From JBPEXY01 sp052031065 (GTDB lineage Bacteria; Pseudomonadota; Gammaproteobacteria; Immundisolibacterales; Immundisolibacteraceae), in contig JBPEXY010000214.1 of the NCBI GenBank assembly GCA_052031065.1, positions 1 to 53,394 of the forward strand: 53,394 nt of DNA, in the 5' to 3' direction. Within the stretch, counting starts at the first letter, position 1; each line of letters begins with the position of its first letter. The position numbers and the translations under genes are program-made. The notes under the pieces were generated by a model. That model was not told where the DNA came from. It searched no databases and saw only the letters and a list, made by a program, of their open reading frames with translations. Positions 9,282-17,958 of the stretch are shown here, in pieces.

Positions 9282-10544
9282 ATGGAACCCAATCACAATT
9301 TAATGATCTCCAGACGTGAAGTACTTGGTACCCTGTTTCGGTACAAGTGGAGTATCGCTGCCATTATCATCGGAACGTTCGCGCTTGCTACCTTCCTCGT
9401 TTATTTCCTGATATCGCCATCCTTCGCATCCAGAGCAGTCATCATTATTAATAGTAGCTATTTGACTCAACCACTCCGTGATGCACCACCAGATAGTGAT
9501 CTTGAAAAGCTGGTGACCTTTCACACGCAGCGAGATGTCCTTGAAAGTCAACGACTCGCTGAAGAGGCGGTAAAAAGAACAAACCTTGGTGAAACCAGAG
9601 TTATTGGCAACATAGAGCGAATCAAAATGTTCGTCGGTGACGTCAAACGCTCTGTTGGTAAATTGCTAAATATAGAACGGTGGACCAAGCCCTGGGACCC
9701 CGACGCGGCGGCAGTCGCTGCCGTCGATAAATGGGTCAGTACGGCGGCTGTCCCCGATAGCAAAGCCATCGAGATCATCTACCGGTCAAAAAATGCGCAG
9801 GAATCGGCAAATACACTAAACGCTCTTCTCCAAGCCCATAAAGAGTATTATTACGATGTCATAAGAGCTAACGCAGCGGGAATATTTGAGTTTCTGAACA
9901 ACGAATTTACCCAAAGCCAAGTTGATTTAGCGGCTGCAGAAAAAGAACTACTCGATTTCCGAATGCAGGACAAACTTGAAATTGACGACGGCAAGGGGCA
10001 GGAAGGCAGTCCAACAAGAGGCACCAGTTTCACTGGAATCAGCAACAACACTGAAGTCCAGCAGGAACTTAAACTCTATGTCCTGAAACTGGAGGACGAA
10101 TTGCGCGCCTCCAAAGAAATCGTTGACAATGATAAACGGAATCGAATCCGGAAAGACCTTCAAACTAGAATTACAAAATACCTCAATGTCCTGAATGAAC
10201 TGCCTGAACGAGAACTGACACTCACCCGCTTAACACGCAATTATGAACAGGCTCAGGAGCACTACCTGCTGCTAAAACGCAACCTCACCCGAGCTAAACT
10301 TGTAGCCAGCGGTGAGACCGAGAACATGATGCTAATCGAGGTGTTCGAGGCTGCGGAACCGAAAGAAACTCCTGTTTTTCCTAAAAAACGGATGTCCGTA
10401 ATCCTTGGAGTGATAGTCGGTGGCATGCTGGCACTGACCTACGCTTTTCTTTCCGCATACCTTGACCAACGGTTCTACAGCGCTGCTGACATTCAAAAGC
10501 GGCTAGGTCTTAGAGTCCTCTCATCGATACCAGAGATTAGCTAA
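9282..10544 (+). CDS. Wzz/GNVR-type polysaccharide co-polymerase (chain-length determinant)
   Basis: A 420-residue inner-membrane protein with the Wzz layout: a first membrane segment near residues 21-43 (SIAAIIIGTFALATFLVYFL), a long periplasmic part rich in predicted helix and coiled coil (residues about 100-360), a proline-rich block (EPKETPVFPKKRMS) and a second membrane segment (VILGVIVGGMLALTYAFLSAYL). It ends just after this segment, so it has no fused cytoplasmic kinase; the next gene would supply that partner. It should set polymer length together with the Wzy-like protein. I prefer ATG 9282, because AAGG lies six bases upstream; ATG 9279 and ATG 9255 are alternatives in the same frame. 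Confidence 0.87.
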   Translation: MEPNHNLMISRREVLGTLFRYKWSIAAIIIGTFALATFLVYFLISPSFASRAVIIINSSYLTQPLRDAPPDSDLEKLVTFHTQRDVLESQRLAEEAVKRTNLGETRVIGNIERIKMFVGDVKRSVGKLLNIERWTKPWDPDAAAVAAVDKWVSTAAVPDSKAIEIIYRSKNAQESANTLNALLQAHKEYYYDVIRANAAGIFEFLNNEFTQSQVDLAAAEKELLDFRMQDKLEIDDGKGQEGSPTRGTSFTGISNNTEVQQELKLYVLKLEDELRASKEIVDNDKRNRIRKDLQTRITKYLNVLNELPERELTLTRLTRNYEQAQEHYLLLKRNLTRAKLVASGETENMMLIEVFEAAEPKETPVFPKKRMSVILGVIVGGMLALTYAFLSAYLDQRFYSAADIQKRLGLRVLSSIPEIS

Positions 10545-10583
10545 CCCCCCTCTTCATCTAAACGCCTGGAATTCTATAACCCA

Positions 10584-11297
10584 ATGCTAAGCGACCAGAT
10601 AAAGCCGCTTTTACAAGGGGTAGCCCCTGAACAGAGAGGCTGGCTATCCGTTTTTCTGCAACATCAAAGCACCTATCGCACCTACCAGGCTGTCGAAAAT
10701 GAATTTTTCATTCAGCGCACCGGATCGAGCAATGCGCTGATGGTAACTAGTACTCTAAGGCGCGAGGGAAGAACGTCTACAGCAGTGGCTATAGCCTGCC
10801 TAAGCGCGCTGTTCCAGCCCCACAAACGTATCTTGCTAATAGATGCAGATTTTGAGAACGGATCGCTGCACACCCTCCTTGGGCTTGACGTAAATAGTTC
10901 TGGGCTGGCGGAATACTTTGAGGAAAGTAATGAGTTCTCCGATTGCATCCACGCCACGAACGTTCCCGGTTTATATCTCACCCCGGTGAGCAACAGGCGC
11001 CTGGAGCGTTATCGCCTCTCTTCTAACCGGTTTCAGAGCTTCCTGAATCAAGCCCAGGAGCAATTTGACCTCATAGTAGTGGATTCTTCTGCTGGCTCAA
11101 CCAATAACGATGTAACTGTGTTAGCCAGCATCATCAAACAGGTAGTACTCGTTATCAAATACCAGGGGGTCACACTACCACAGATCAATGAGTTCCTTAG
11201 TAACCTTCACCGCGTTGATACCAATGTTCTGGGTTCAGTCCTAAACCAGCGTAAATTCAGTATCCCAAAGATATTTTATGGCGCCGGCGGCGGATAG
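10584..11297 (+). CDS. BY-kinase/ParA-like P-loop protein with degenerate Walker A
   Basis: A 237-residue protein resembling the cytoplasmic tyrosine autokinase (CpsD/Wzc C-terminal domain) that partners the Wzz-type co-polymerase. Recognisable are the Walker A' region ILLIDADFEN (D88, D90) and the Walker B region LIVVDSSAG. The Walker A loop, normally PGEGKST-like, reads RREGRTST at residues 59-66, so the nucleotide-binding lysine is replaced by arginine (R63) and the first glycine is lost. The C-terminus is IPKIFYGAGGG, with only one tyrosine and no tyrosine cluster. It may have lost ATP hydrolysis and autophosphorylation and act structurally; that is inference. It follows the Wzz-like gene and overlaps the next gene by 20 bases. 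Confidence 0.75.
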   Translation: MLSDQIKPLLQGVAPEQRGWLSVFLQHQSTYRTYQAVENEFFIQRTGSSNALMVTSTLRREGRTSTAVAIACLSALFQPHKRILLIDADFENGSLHTLLGLDVNSSGLAEYFEESNEFSDCIHATNVPGLYLTPVSNRRLERYRLSSNRFQSFLNQAQEQFDLIVVDSSAGSTNNDVTVLASIIKQVVLVIKYQGVTLPQINEFLSNLHRVDTNVLGSVLNQRKFSIPKIFYGAGGG

Positions 11298-12819
11298 AAC
11301 CTTCACCGACCTGACCGCACTCGGAATCAGGTCTGTCATTATTTTATTCGTGGTCACCCTCGGTGCGACACTAGCTGCACTTGGGCCACTGATCAGCCCA
11401 ATAATCCCCCCTGTCGCTGTAGTAGCGATAATCATCTCCATTGTTTCTGTATTGCAACCTCGTTACGGCGTACTGTTACTGATTTTTTTGATCAGTTTTG
11501 TGGAGGAATTTCGAGGCGGGATTAGCACAGATATGTTTGAGCGCTCGGAACGAACGTTCTTTTACGCTCGAACCCTGGGAATTCCGACACTCTACGCTCC
11601 CGACGTCATTATCGGCGGATTACTGGCAGTTTTTTTAATCAGGGAAATTTTTCTTCGACGCGGCTTACCTTTGCATGTAGACAGAATATCAGTCGCACTG
11701 GCATTAATATGTCTTGCAGTAGCCCTGTCACTGTTCTTCTCTTATATCGGTCCCGAACCTTTTGGGCCATCGATACTGGACCTAAGCCTGGTCGGCAGTA
11801 TCGAGCTTCCTGAGGAAGTTGCGCGACTGATCGCGATTCTTCAATACAAGCTGTTTCTCCTGTTTGTTCCTACTTACCTTCTTGGACTTTTCTACTTTAA
11901 CTCTGAACAAGATATCAAAAATTTGCTACGAGTAGTCAGTGTGGCAATGATTGGAACCATCGCACTGGCATCACTACGTTTGATTCGAGACCCCTCTCTG
12001 GTCACTCAATTGGTAGCTATCATTTATGACACTGCTAGTGTTTGGCTGATGGCCCTGACTGTTTTCTACAATGTAGGAATGTGGGGTGCTGGAAAATACA
12101 CATCAAGCCAGACAATAGTGCGCGGTATTTTTTGCTTGTTATTGATATTGTTTATCCTTCTGTCGTTCCGACGGACGCTCTGGGGGGCAATAGCACTGGC
12201 TACCCTGTTTTACCCCCTGATCCTGGCACCCAAGAGTTACGCTAAAGTACTCGCGTTATCGAGTATCGCAGCTATCGTTGCATTAATGGTTCTCGGCGGC
12301 ACGTCAATAGGGCAAGCTCTACTCAGCTCGGTTTTAGCCAGGCTTGGCGAAACTAATTTTAATGAAGCTTCAACGTTATATCGCTTTGCCTTGTTGGTTT
12401 GGTTTGTAGAACGCTCAGCTGATCTACCCCTTTTTGGCTACGGGCTCAAACCCCTTTGGAACGAGCAGATACGATTACGCTTTTTTGTTACGCACATGGA
12501 AAACGTGCATAGCCTCTACTTCTGGATACTACTTAGGCTCGGACCAGTTGGTTTTTTCATGTCAATGATTTCATTAGGGCTGATCCTGAGCCAGATAAGG
12601 AGGCTCTTTCATATGCTCACTCAAGACTACCTGCGCCTTCTGGTCGGCGTGATCTTTCTGGGCATTATCATGATTCTATTCAGTGGAATATTTAATCCCG
12701 TCTATGGACGAACCCGTTTTATTGTTCCTATGGCCTTCCTGCTAGCAATGCTTTCCCGGCTACCTTATATCCTGGACGAGAATCAGCGAGTTGCAAGCAG
12801 TGGGGACCGCTGCGCCTGA
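11278..12819 (+). CDS. O-antigen ligase/polymerase-like (Wzy) membrane protein
   Basis: A 513-residue, highly hydrophobic protein with roughly ten to twelve predicted membrane segments, typical of the O-antigen ligase/Wzy polymerase family. A large periplasmic loop lies after the middle segments (about residues 355-410, containing LARLGETNFNEASTLYRF, ERSADLPLFGYGL and HMENVHSLYFWILLRLGP), where the family's catalytic histidine and arginine residues usually sit. It should join lipid-linked repeat units on the periplasmic face. The start ATG 11278 overlaps the end of the P-loop gene, showing translational coupling with the chain-length system. Polymerase is favoured over ligase by the neighbouring Wzz-like and flippase genes, but the two are not separable by sequence alone. 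Confidence 0.82.
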   Translation: MAPAADRTFTDLTALGIRSVIILFVVTLGATLAALGPLISPIIPPVAVVAIIISIVSVLQPRYGVLLLIFLISFVEEFRGGISTDMFERSERTFFYARTLGIPTLYAPDVIIGGLLAVFLIREIFLRRGLPLHVDRISVALALICLAVALSLFFSYIGPEPFGPSILDLSLVGSIELPEEVARLIAILQYKLFLLFVPTYLLGLFYFNSEQDIKNLLRVVSVAMIGTIALASLRLIRDPSLVTQLVAIIYDTASVWLMALTVFYNVGMWGAGKYTSSQTIVRGIFCLLLILFILLSFRRTLWGAIALATLFYPLILAPKSYAKVLALSSIAAIVALMVLGGTSIGQALLSSVLARLGETNFNEASTLYRFALLVWFVERSADLPLFGYGLKPLWNEQIRLRFFVTHMENVHSLYFWILLRLGPVGFFMSMISLGLILSQIRRLFHMLTQDYLRLLVGVIFLGIIMILFSGIFNPVYGRTRFIVPMAFLLAMLSRLPYILDENQRVASSGDRCA

Positions 12820-12836
12820 ATTCAGTATGGCAAGGG

Positions 12837-13430
12837 TTGTTGGTATCTGAACCTGTGAATCTCCCGCTGTCAGACCGTAAACAGGGAAGCTGGAAAGAAA
12901 CCTGGCATTCTATCCGTGCCGATTACTCCAGACTTTCCGGTTGGGCTGCGGATCGAGAGTCACTTTATAGCAACCCACTTTTCTCGCTTTCGTTTCTCAG
13001 CGTATTTCTCTATCGGATATCCCGTTATCTCTATACTCGACGCTTGACGTTACCCGCTCGCCTTATCTGGCAGACGAATCTTTTTCTCACTGGCGCCGAC
13101 CTGAATCCGATCTCGAGCACAGGACCAGGTCTGGTTATCATTCACCCACCGTCGGTGACTCTGGTTGGGTCAGCAGGCCGAAACCTGACTATCGAAGGGC
13201 TTGGCGGATTGGGAGGAGGCATGGATCTACGCGATATAGGTGCTGGTCCAGGGCTACCGCTGCTCGGTGACGATGTCTACCTGCAGCGCGGCGCGATGGT
13301 ACTAGGACCGGTTGTTATCGGAAACAGGGTAACAGTCGCGGCAGGTTGTACGGTTACTAGAGACATTCAACCTGACCACCAGGTTCTTCCCCACAAAATC
13401 AGAATACGCAGCGGAAACCTCGATAGATGA
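12837..13430 (+). CDS. Serine acetyltransferase-like left-handed beta-helix acyltransferase (copy 1)
   Basis: A 197-residue protein like the small CysE-family acyltransferases found in polysaccharide loci. An N-terminal helical part (FLSVFLYRISRYLYTRRL) is followed by the hexapeptide-repeat beta-helix (TGPGLVIIHPPSVTLV, PLLGDDVYLQRGAMVLGP, VVIGNRVTVAAGCTVTRDI). It probably adds an acetyl group to a sugar or lipid-linked intermediate rather than to serine, since no cysteine biosynthesis gene is near. The start is uncertain: TTG 12837, TTG 12840 or GTG 12855 are possible, AAGGG at 12832 being too close for the first. The stop overlaps the ATG of a second, related acyltransferase of identical length (ATGA), so the pair is co-translated and may derive from an ancient duplication. 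Confidence 0.8.
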   Translation: MLVSEPVNLPLSDRKQGSWKETWHSIRADYSRLSGWAADRESLYSNPLFSLSFLSVFLYRISRYLYTRRLTLPARLIWQTNLFLTGADLNPISSTGPGLVIIHPPSVTLVGSAGRNLTIEGLGGLGGGMDLRDIGAGPGLPLLGDDVYLQRGAMVLGPVVIGNRVTVAAGCTVTRDIQPDHQVLPHKIRIRSGNLDR

Positions 13431-14020
13431 ACCACCTGCCAAACTATTCTTGGACCGACCTCATCTGCGACGTCAGACAGGATATCGCCATTTATCAACG
13501 TTTCGCGGGCGAATACTCAGCGGTTAGCGACTCTTTTGTAAAACGGTTAAGCGCCTTTTTAACGCCGTCCGTTATCTCTGTTTTTCTTTTCAGACTCTCA
13601 CACTGGTGCTATGCGAGGCACCGATATCGAATAGCTCTTATCATCGCAATTTTTAATCAAGCTCTTTCAGGGGTATCAATCGCTCCGTCAAGTGTAATCG
13701 GCGCGGGTCTTTATATCCCCCACCCGGCAACCAGCATCGTCTTCAGTGGTTACGCAGGCAACAATCTCTGCCTGTTTGCTGGCGCCGCAGTCGGCCCAGC
13801 AACACTCACCCCTCTATTTGTTGGCGAACAAAAGCTGACGCCACGCATCGGTAACCATGTCTCATTAGGAGCCAAATCTCAGCTACGCGGCGATATTACT
13901 GTTGGTGACCACACTAAAATCGGTTTCAACTGTGTCATCACAGATAGCATTAAGTCTGGGGCGACGGTCGTATCCAGCCATGTTCGCAACCACTTAGAGC
14001 CGGCAACACCAGACTCCTAG
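13427..14020 (+). CDS. Serine acetyltransferase-like left-handed beta-helix acyltransferase (copy 2)
   Basis: Also 197 residues, and related to copy 1 throughout: the helical segment SVFLFRLSHWCYARHRYRI aligns with the same part of copy 1, and SSVIGAGLYIPHPATSIV matches its beta-helix entry. Hexapeptide-like repeats follow (RIGNHVSLGAKSQLRG, ITVGDHTKIGFNCVIT). Divergence is high, so the two copies probably use different acceptors. It begins at ATG 13427 inside the stop of copy 1 and ends four bases into the opposing glycosyltransferase gene. Role as a glycan acyltransferase is inferred from context. Confidence 0.8.
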   Translation: MNHLPNYSWTDLICDVRQDIAIYQRFAGEYSAVSDSFVKRLSAFLTPSVISVFLFRLSHWCYARHRYRIALIIAIFNQALSGVSIAPSSVIGAGLYIPHPATSIVFSGYAGNNLCLFAGAAVGPATLTPLFVGEQKLTPRIGNHVSLGAKSQLRGDITVGDHTKIGFNCVITDSIKSGATVVSSHVRNHLEPATPDS

Positions 14021-15156
14021 AGGCTATCGGCGTTTTGCTGAAGCACTTCCCGTAGAAGATCCAGTACACTTTGTGGAGTAATCATTCGCATACAGGCATT
14101 ATCGCGATCACAATCGGCTTTAAAGCACGGCCCACAGTCTATCTGGTGGTTCAATAGCCGCGCCCCCGGCGAAACCGGCCGCCACACCTCTACGTAATTT
14201 TTTGAGGAAAAAAGCGCGACAATCTGCGTACCTACAGCATCAGCAATGTGCAGAGGACCACTGTCCGTCGACACAAATGCGGAGCATCGTTTCAATATCG
14301 CGCTGGTCTGCCCAAATGAGGCCTGACCGACCAGATTGACAACATTGGGTTTTAGCTCGTCGTCGGCGACCACCATCGATGCAAATTCAATCTCACCTGT
14401 GCCTCCGATTAAAACCACCTTGTAATCGGGTAAGCTTTTAAAAACGCGCCGGAGAAAGTCTAATGCCAGTTCAGACGGCCAAATATCCGCCGCCTGCCGG
14501 GAGCCGGTAAAAAAACCAATATAGGAACCGGTTTTACCCAGATGATCATCCGCCCACTGGACATCTTGAGCAGTAATGGTAATTCTCTTGGTATAGGCTG
14601 CTGAGCCTTCCCCACCGACCAGCGCCAGAGTAGTCTCAACAATGTTAGTACTCATCAAGCGATCAACGGATGGGACCGTAAGCGGATGACTCAGCCAGCG
14701 TTTCAACTGAGGAACACCATAGGCCACTTTGATCGGCGCTCTCGAACAGATCATTAACAACTTATTCCTGAAAAAATCCCGATCATTGCTGGAGACAGTA
14801 TTAAAGGTCGGGACGTGAAGGTCGATCCACAGCGTCGCTCGGTATTGGTATATGCACCTGAAAGCATTCAAGCGGTGCCGAGGGGAATCAGCCTCAAACA
14901 AGATCACCTGATCCACATCTGGATTAGCGCTTACCATATCTGTCAAAACCGGCCGTACTACAAGCGCAATTTGCGCGTCAGGGAACTGTGTACGCAATGC
15001 CCGCAGAGTTGGCGTTACGCAAAGGTAATCGCCGATGCCGTTAATCATCAGGCAGAGAATCCGATCTATTTTTTGGTCTGCCGGCAATCGGGCAACCAAT
15101 TTTGTACTGGTTGGCTCCACTAAAACTCTCACGTTATCAGGTGGTGACACGTTCAC
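14017..15156 (-). CDS. Glycosyltransferase family 9 (heptosyltransferase-like)
   Basis: A 379-residue GT9 protein related to the ADP-heptose:LPS heptosyltransferases. Seen are ILCLMINGIGDYLCVTPTLRAL (N-terminal block), IGFFTGSRQAADIWP, VVLIGGTGEIEFA, CSAFVSTDSGPLHIADAVG (the family's donor-site motif) and the C-terminal CGPCFKADCDRDNACM. It transfers a sugar from a nucleotide donor; in this setting it more likely builds the exported glycan than core LPS, but a core role is not excluded. The start is GTG 15156. It is the last gene of a minus-strand run that begins at the GT4 gene ending at 23873, and its 3' end overlaps the second acyltransferase by four bases. Confidence 0.88.
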   Translation of the reverse strand: MNVSPPDNVRVLVEPTSTKLVARLPADQKIDRILCLMINGIGDYLCVTPTLRALRTQFPDAQIALVVRPVLTDMVSANPDVDQVILFEADSPRHRLNAFRCIYQYRATLWIDLHVPTFNTVSSNDRDFFRNKLLMICSRAPIKVAYGVPQLKRWLSHPLTVPSVDRLMSTNIVETTLALVGGEGSAAYTKRITITAQDVQWADDHLGKTGSYIGFFTGSRQAADIWPSELALDFLRRVFKSLPDYKVVLIGGTGEIEFASMVVADDELKPNVVNLVGQASFGQTSAILKRCSAFVSTDSGPLHIADAVGTQIVALFSSKNYVEVWRPVSPGARLLNHQIDCGPCFKADCDRDNACMRMITPQSVLDLLREVLQQNADSL

Positions 15157-15227
15157 TATTTCTACGTATTCACCAACCCGGTATTGGTGAACTTTCGGTC
15201 ATTTCCACAGCTTTAAATCAAAACGCT

Positions 15228-17015
15228 TTATGATGAACCAGGGGGAGATGTCACCAAATTAACAGGCCCTCGACAAACAAGGTTCTCGCCTGAATCTACG
15301 CTAATCTTCACCTTTCTGGGATTTACCACTACCAGCCCTGGGCCAGTCTGGACTGTTGAGTCAACATACAGCCCAAAGACTACCTGGCGGATATATGTCA
15401 AACAGCCTGCTAAACGGGCATAACCCTGCAGCCTTAAAAATCGAGCCACTCGATACCCAATTACTGCAACCCTGGCCGGGCTCTGAGGATTTTCCTTCAC
15501 ACCTCTGTTTTTGTACCGATTCACAGCTCTCTGGTCACTTACCATCACCTCTAATAGATTTGGCAGAGAGTCAACATCGGTGGCATTTATCCGTCTAAAA
15601 TAGAATCTAAGAAGGCGTAGAGGCTGAAAATACCTAGTTAATAAAACAAGCACAGGTACTCCCACGACGAGATACAACAACACCATTAACAGTCTCATCG
15701 GTAAATCAACAGCCAACAAGAATGGTATCAAACTGTAAGAAACAGCCGCTATCAGCAAAAGTCTAAACAGCTGTAATTTACTCCAAAGCGAGCCGATTGA
15801 CCGCTCCAGATACCAGAATTTCACCACGAGCTGAATAAGAGTAGCGGTTACCCGGGCAATAAAGGCCCCATACATTCCGAACATTGGGATTAATGTAAAT
15901 AAGAACAACACGCTACTACCACCACCAAAAGCAGTCGAACGAACTTCACCGCCTTGCTCATCCGAAGCCATTAGAATTCCCGAAGCAACGAAGTCGAGCC
16001 CGATGATTAGCAAACAGGCGATATACAGTTGAGTTAATAGCACCGGAGTGGGATATTGTTGACTAAACAATAGAGAAACGTAGTACTCAGAGAATACGAC
16101 ACCGACAACCGACAAAGCCACTAGTACAACTGCAAAAAAAGCGGTTATATTTCTTACAGTTACCCTATAACGGAGTTTGTCATCGACGAAATTTCTGGCT
16201 ATCGTTGGATAAACAGCCATTATGAGCGCGGTGAGTACAATGGTTGAAATTTCCAGCAAACGATAAGCAATGGCGTAATAGCCCACCACCGCAGCATCTT
16301 CGAATATCGAAAGCACCAAAAAATCAAGGCGATTCAAAACGACGAATAGCATCGCTCCAGTTAAAAATGTTGGTAGCACAGTGCGAATTCGCAAAAGAAC
16401 GGTTTTATCAAGGACGCCATATTTCTCTACAACGCGTTCTCGCTTCAACACAACCAGATAAGCAAAGAAAGCCAAACTTCGCCCAACAAAGAAAACCATG
16501 ACAATAGAAAACAACCCTCCATCAAGTAACAAAACCAGGAGTGTTACGACTACCCGTGCACTATTTTCAATTGCCGCAATGATTGCCACAGGCCTGGCGT
16601 TGTGCAGGCTCATGAAAATAATTTCACTTATAAAAACAAGAATACCTGGAAATATCAACGCTCCACAGACCATGAGCGCATCGGTTATCGCCTCGGGATA
16701 CTCAACGATTGAAACGAAGCCAAAAACAGCAAAATTTACTGCCACACAGGCTAATAAGCTCAGGAATCCAACATTGTTGAAATACTTGCCAGCATCTTCT
16801 GGTACCCGCGCCACCTCCCGCATGACATAAGTTGTCAAGCCAAGCAATGGCAACATCTGCATAATGAAATAGAAAGTCATCACCACCGCATATTGGCCGA
16901 GTAACTGATCAGAATGACGGCCAATCATAATCAGAGTCGCAAAAGCTCCCAAAGGGGTAGCTAGGCGATTGATCAAAACATACTGTGTGTGTGAAAACGC
17001 TCTGGAACGGGCCAT
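15228..17015 (-). CDS. Wzx-type flippase with C-terminal truncated acyltransferase-like tail
   Basis: A 595-residue protein. Residues 1 to about 480 are a polysaccharide flippase (MATE/MOP-like) with about 12 to 14 hydrophobic segments, which would move the lipid-linked repeat across the inner membrane. After a charged linker (about 490-515) comes an unusual tail, ARVAVIGYRVARFLRLQG then TVQTGPGLVVVNPRKVKI, which resembles the N-terminal helix and beta-helix entry of the two neighbouring acyltransferases (copy 1: TGPGLVIIHPPSVTLV). The tail stops before the hexapeptide repeats, so it should not be catalytic. I chose ATG 17015, because AGAAGAG sits six bases upstream; a TTG 18 bases earlier is weaker. 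It follows the GT2 gene on the same transcript. Confidence 0.87.
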   Translation of the reverse strand: MARSRAFSHTQYVLINRLATPLGAFATLIMIGRHSDQLLGQYAVVMTFYFIMQMLPLLGLTTYVMREVARVPEDAGKYFNNVGFLSLLACVAVNFAVFGFVSIVEYPEAITDALMVCGALIFPGILVFISEIIFMSLHNARPVAIIAAIENSARVVVTLLVLLLDGGLFSIVMVFFVGRSLAFFAYLVVLKRERVVEKYGVLDKTVLLRIRTVLPTFLTGAMLFVVLNRLDFLVLSIFEDAAVVGYYAIAYRLLEISTIVLTALIMAVYPTIARNFVDDKLRYRVTVRNITAFFAVVLVALSVVGVVFSEYYVSLLFSQQYPTPVLLTQLYIACLLIIGLDFVASGILMASDEQGGEVRSTAFGGGSSVLFLFTLIPMFGMYGAFIARVTATLIQLVVKFWYLERSIGSLWSKLQLFRLLLIAAVSYSLIPFLLAVDLPMRLLMVLLYLVVGVPVLVLLTRYFQPLRLLRFYFRRINATDVDSLPNLLEVMVSDQRAVNRYKNRGVKENPQSPARVAVIGYRVARFLRLQGYARLAGCLTYIRQVVFGLYVDSTVQTGPGLVVVNPRKVKISVDSGENLVCRGPVNLVTSPPGSS

Positions 17016-17043
17016 TAAACGCTCTTCTAGCAAAACATCAAGA

Positions 17044-17958
17044 TCATGAAAAAGACCGATTGCGCAAAATCCACCGACGGTACCCAGTACTCAATGCACC
17101 ACGCAATATCCAGAAATAGACACGCGACGCCAACACTTGAATGATGCCGTGCAAAACCTGATTACCTGACCTAACCTTTTCAATACCGATTAGAGCGCGA
17201 TACTGACGCTTACGACGGCGACTGGCCGAAGGAGTCAAATAATGACTCCACTTTGTCATCACTTCCAAGGCCTCTAAATGGGAAAGCAGGCGGTTATTAG
17301 CGGTGGCGCTATGCTCATGCACACGATAGCAAGCCAAAGCCTGTTGGCAACACACAACTCTGTATTTCTCAGCAACTGCCAGGAATAACCAATAGTCCTC
17401 TGCAAATGTAAACTCTACCGGAATAGGCCTAACCCGCAGCCATGCGCTTCGGCTAATCATTGCAGAAACAAGAGGAATAAAGTTCCCTTGCAGCAGCAGC
17501 TCTTCCAGAACCTCCCCCTCTGGAAGTTGCTTTCCCGTGAACTGATAACTGGTTTCTCCCTCATCACCCCGCTTAGAAAATGACCGTGATCGACAATAAA
17601 CAAGCCCCGTACGATCAGAATCAGCGTCGCACACCAACGTCATCTGTAGTTCTAGTTTGGCGGGTAGCCACATATCGTCACAATCGAGAAACGCAATCCA
17701 ATCCCCACGGGCAAGATCTATCGCATGGTTCCGCCCCTCCGCGAGTGACATTAACCGGGGCGCTACATAGAACCGAATTCTGGCATCCTCAAAACGAGTA
17801 ACGATTGTTTCCGTTTCATCTGTTGAACAGTTGTCCCAGAACACCAGCTCCCAATTTTGGTAAGTCTGATCTAGCAGGCTTTGAATTGCTTCGCGTAGAT
17901 AACGAGCACTGTTAAAGCCGTTCATTACGACACTAACTAGCGGGGGGCCCTGTGACAC
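17044..17958 (-). CDS. Glycosyltransferase family 2
   Basis: A 304-residue GT-A-fold glycosyltransferase. The N-terminus LVSVVMNGFNSARYLREAI is the GT2 signature, followed by WDNCSTDETETIV and the metal-binding DCDD in IAFLDCDDMWL. The C-terminus has a hydrophobic stretch (about 275-292) that could associate with the membrane. It adds one sugar to the growing repeat; donor and acceptor are not readable. The start is GTG 17958, which follows directly on the TGA of the aminotransferase gene, with GGGAG upstream, so the pair is tightly coupled. It is preceded by the aminotransferase and followed by the flippase. Confidence 0.88.
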   Translation of the reverse strand: MSQGPPLVSVVMNGFNSARYLREAIQSLLDQTYQNWELVFWDNCSTDETETIVTRFEDARIRFYVAPRLMSLAEGRNHAIDLARGDWIAFLDCDDMWLPAKLELQMTLVCDADSDRTGLVYCRSRSFSKRGDEGETSYQFTGKQLPEGEVLEELLLQGNFIPLVSAMISRSAWLRVRPIPVEFTFAEDYWLFLAVAEKYRVVCCQQALACYRVHEHSATANNRLLSHLEALEVMTKWSHYLTPSASRRRKRQYRALIGIEKVRSGNQVLHGIIQVLASRVYFWILRGALSTGYRRWILRNRSFS

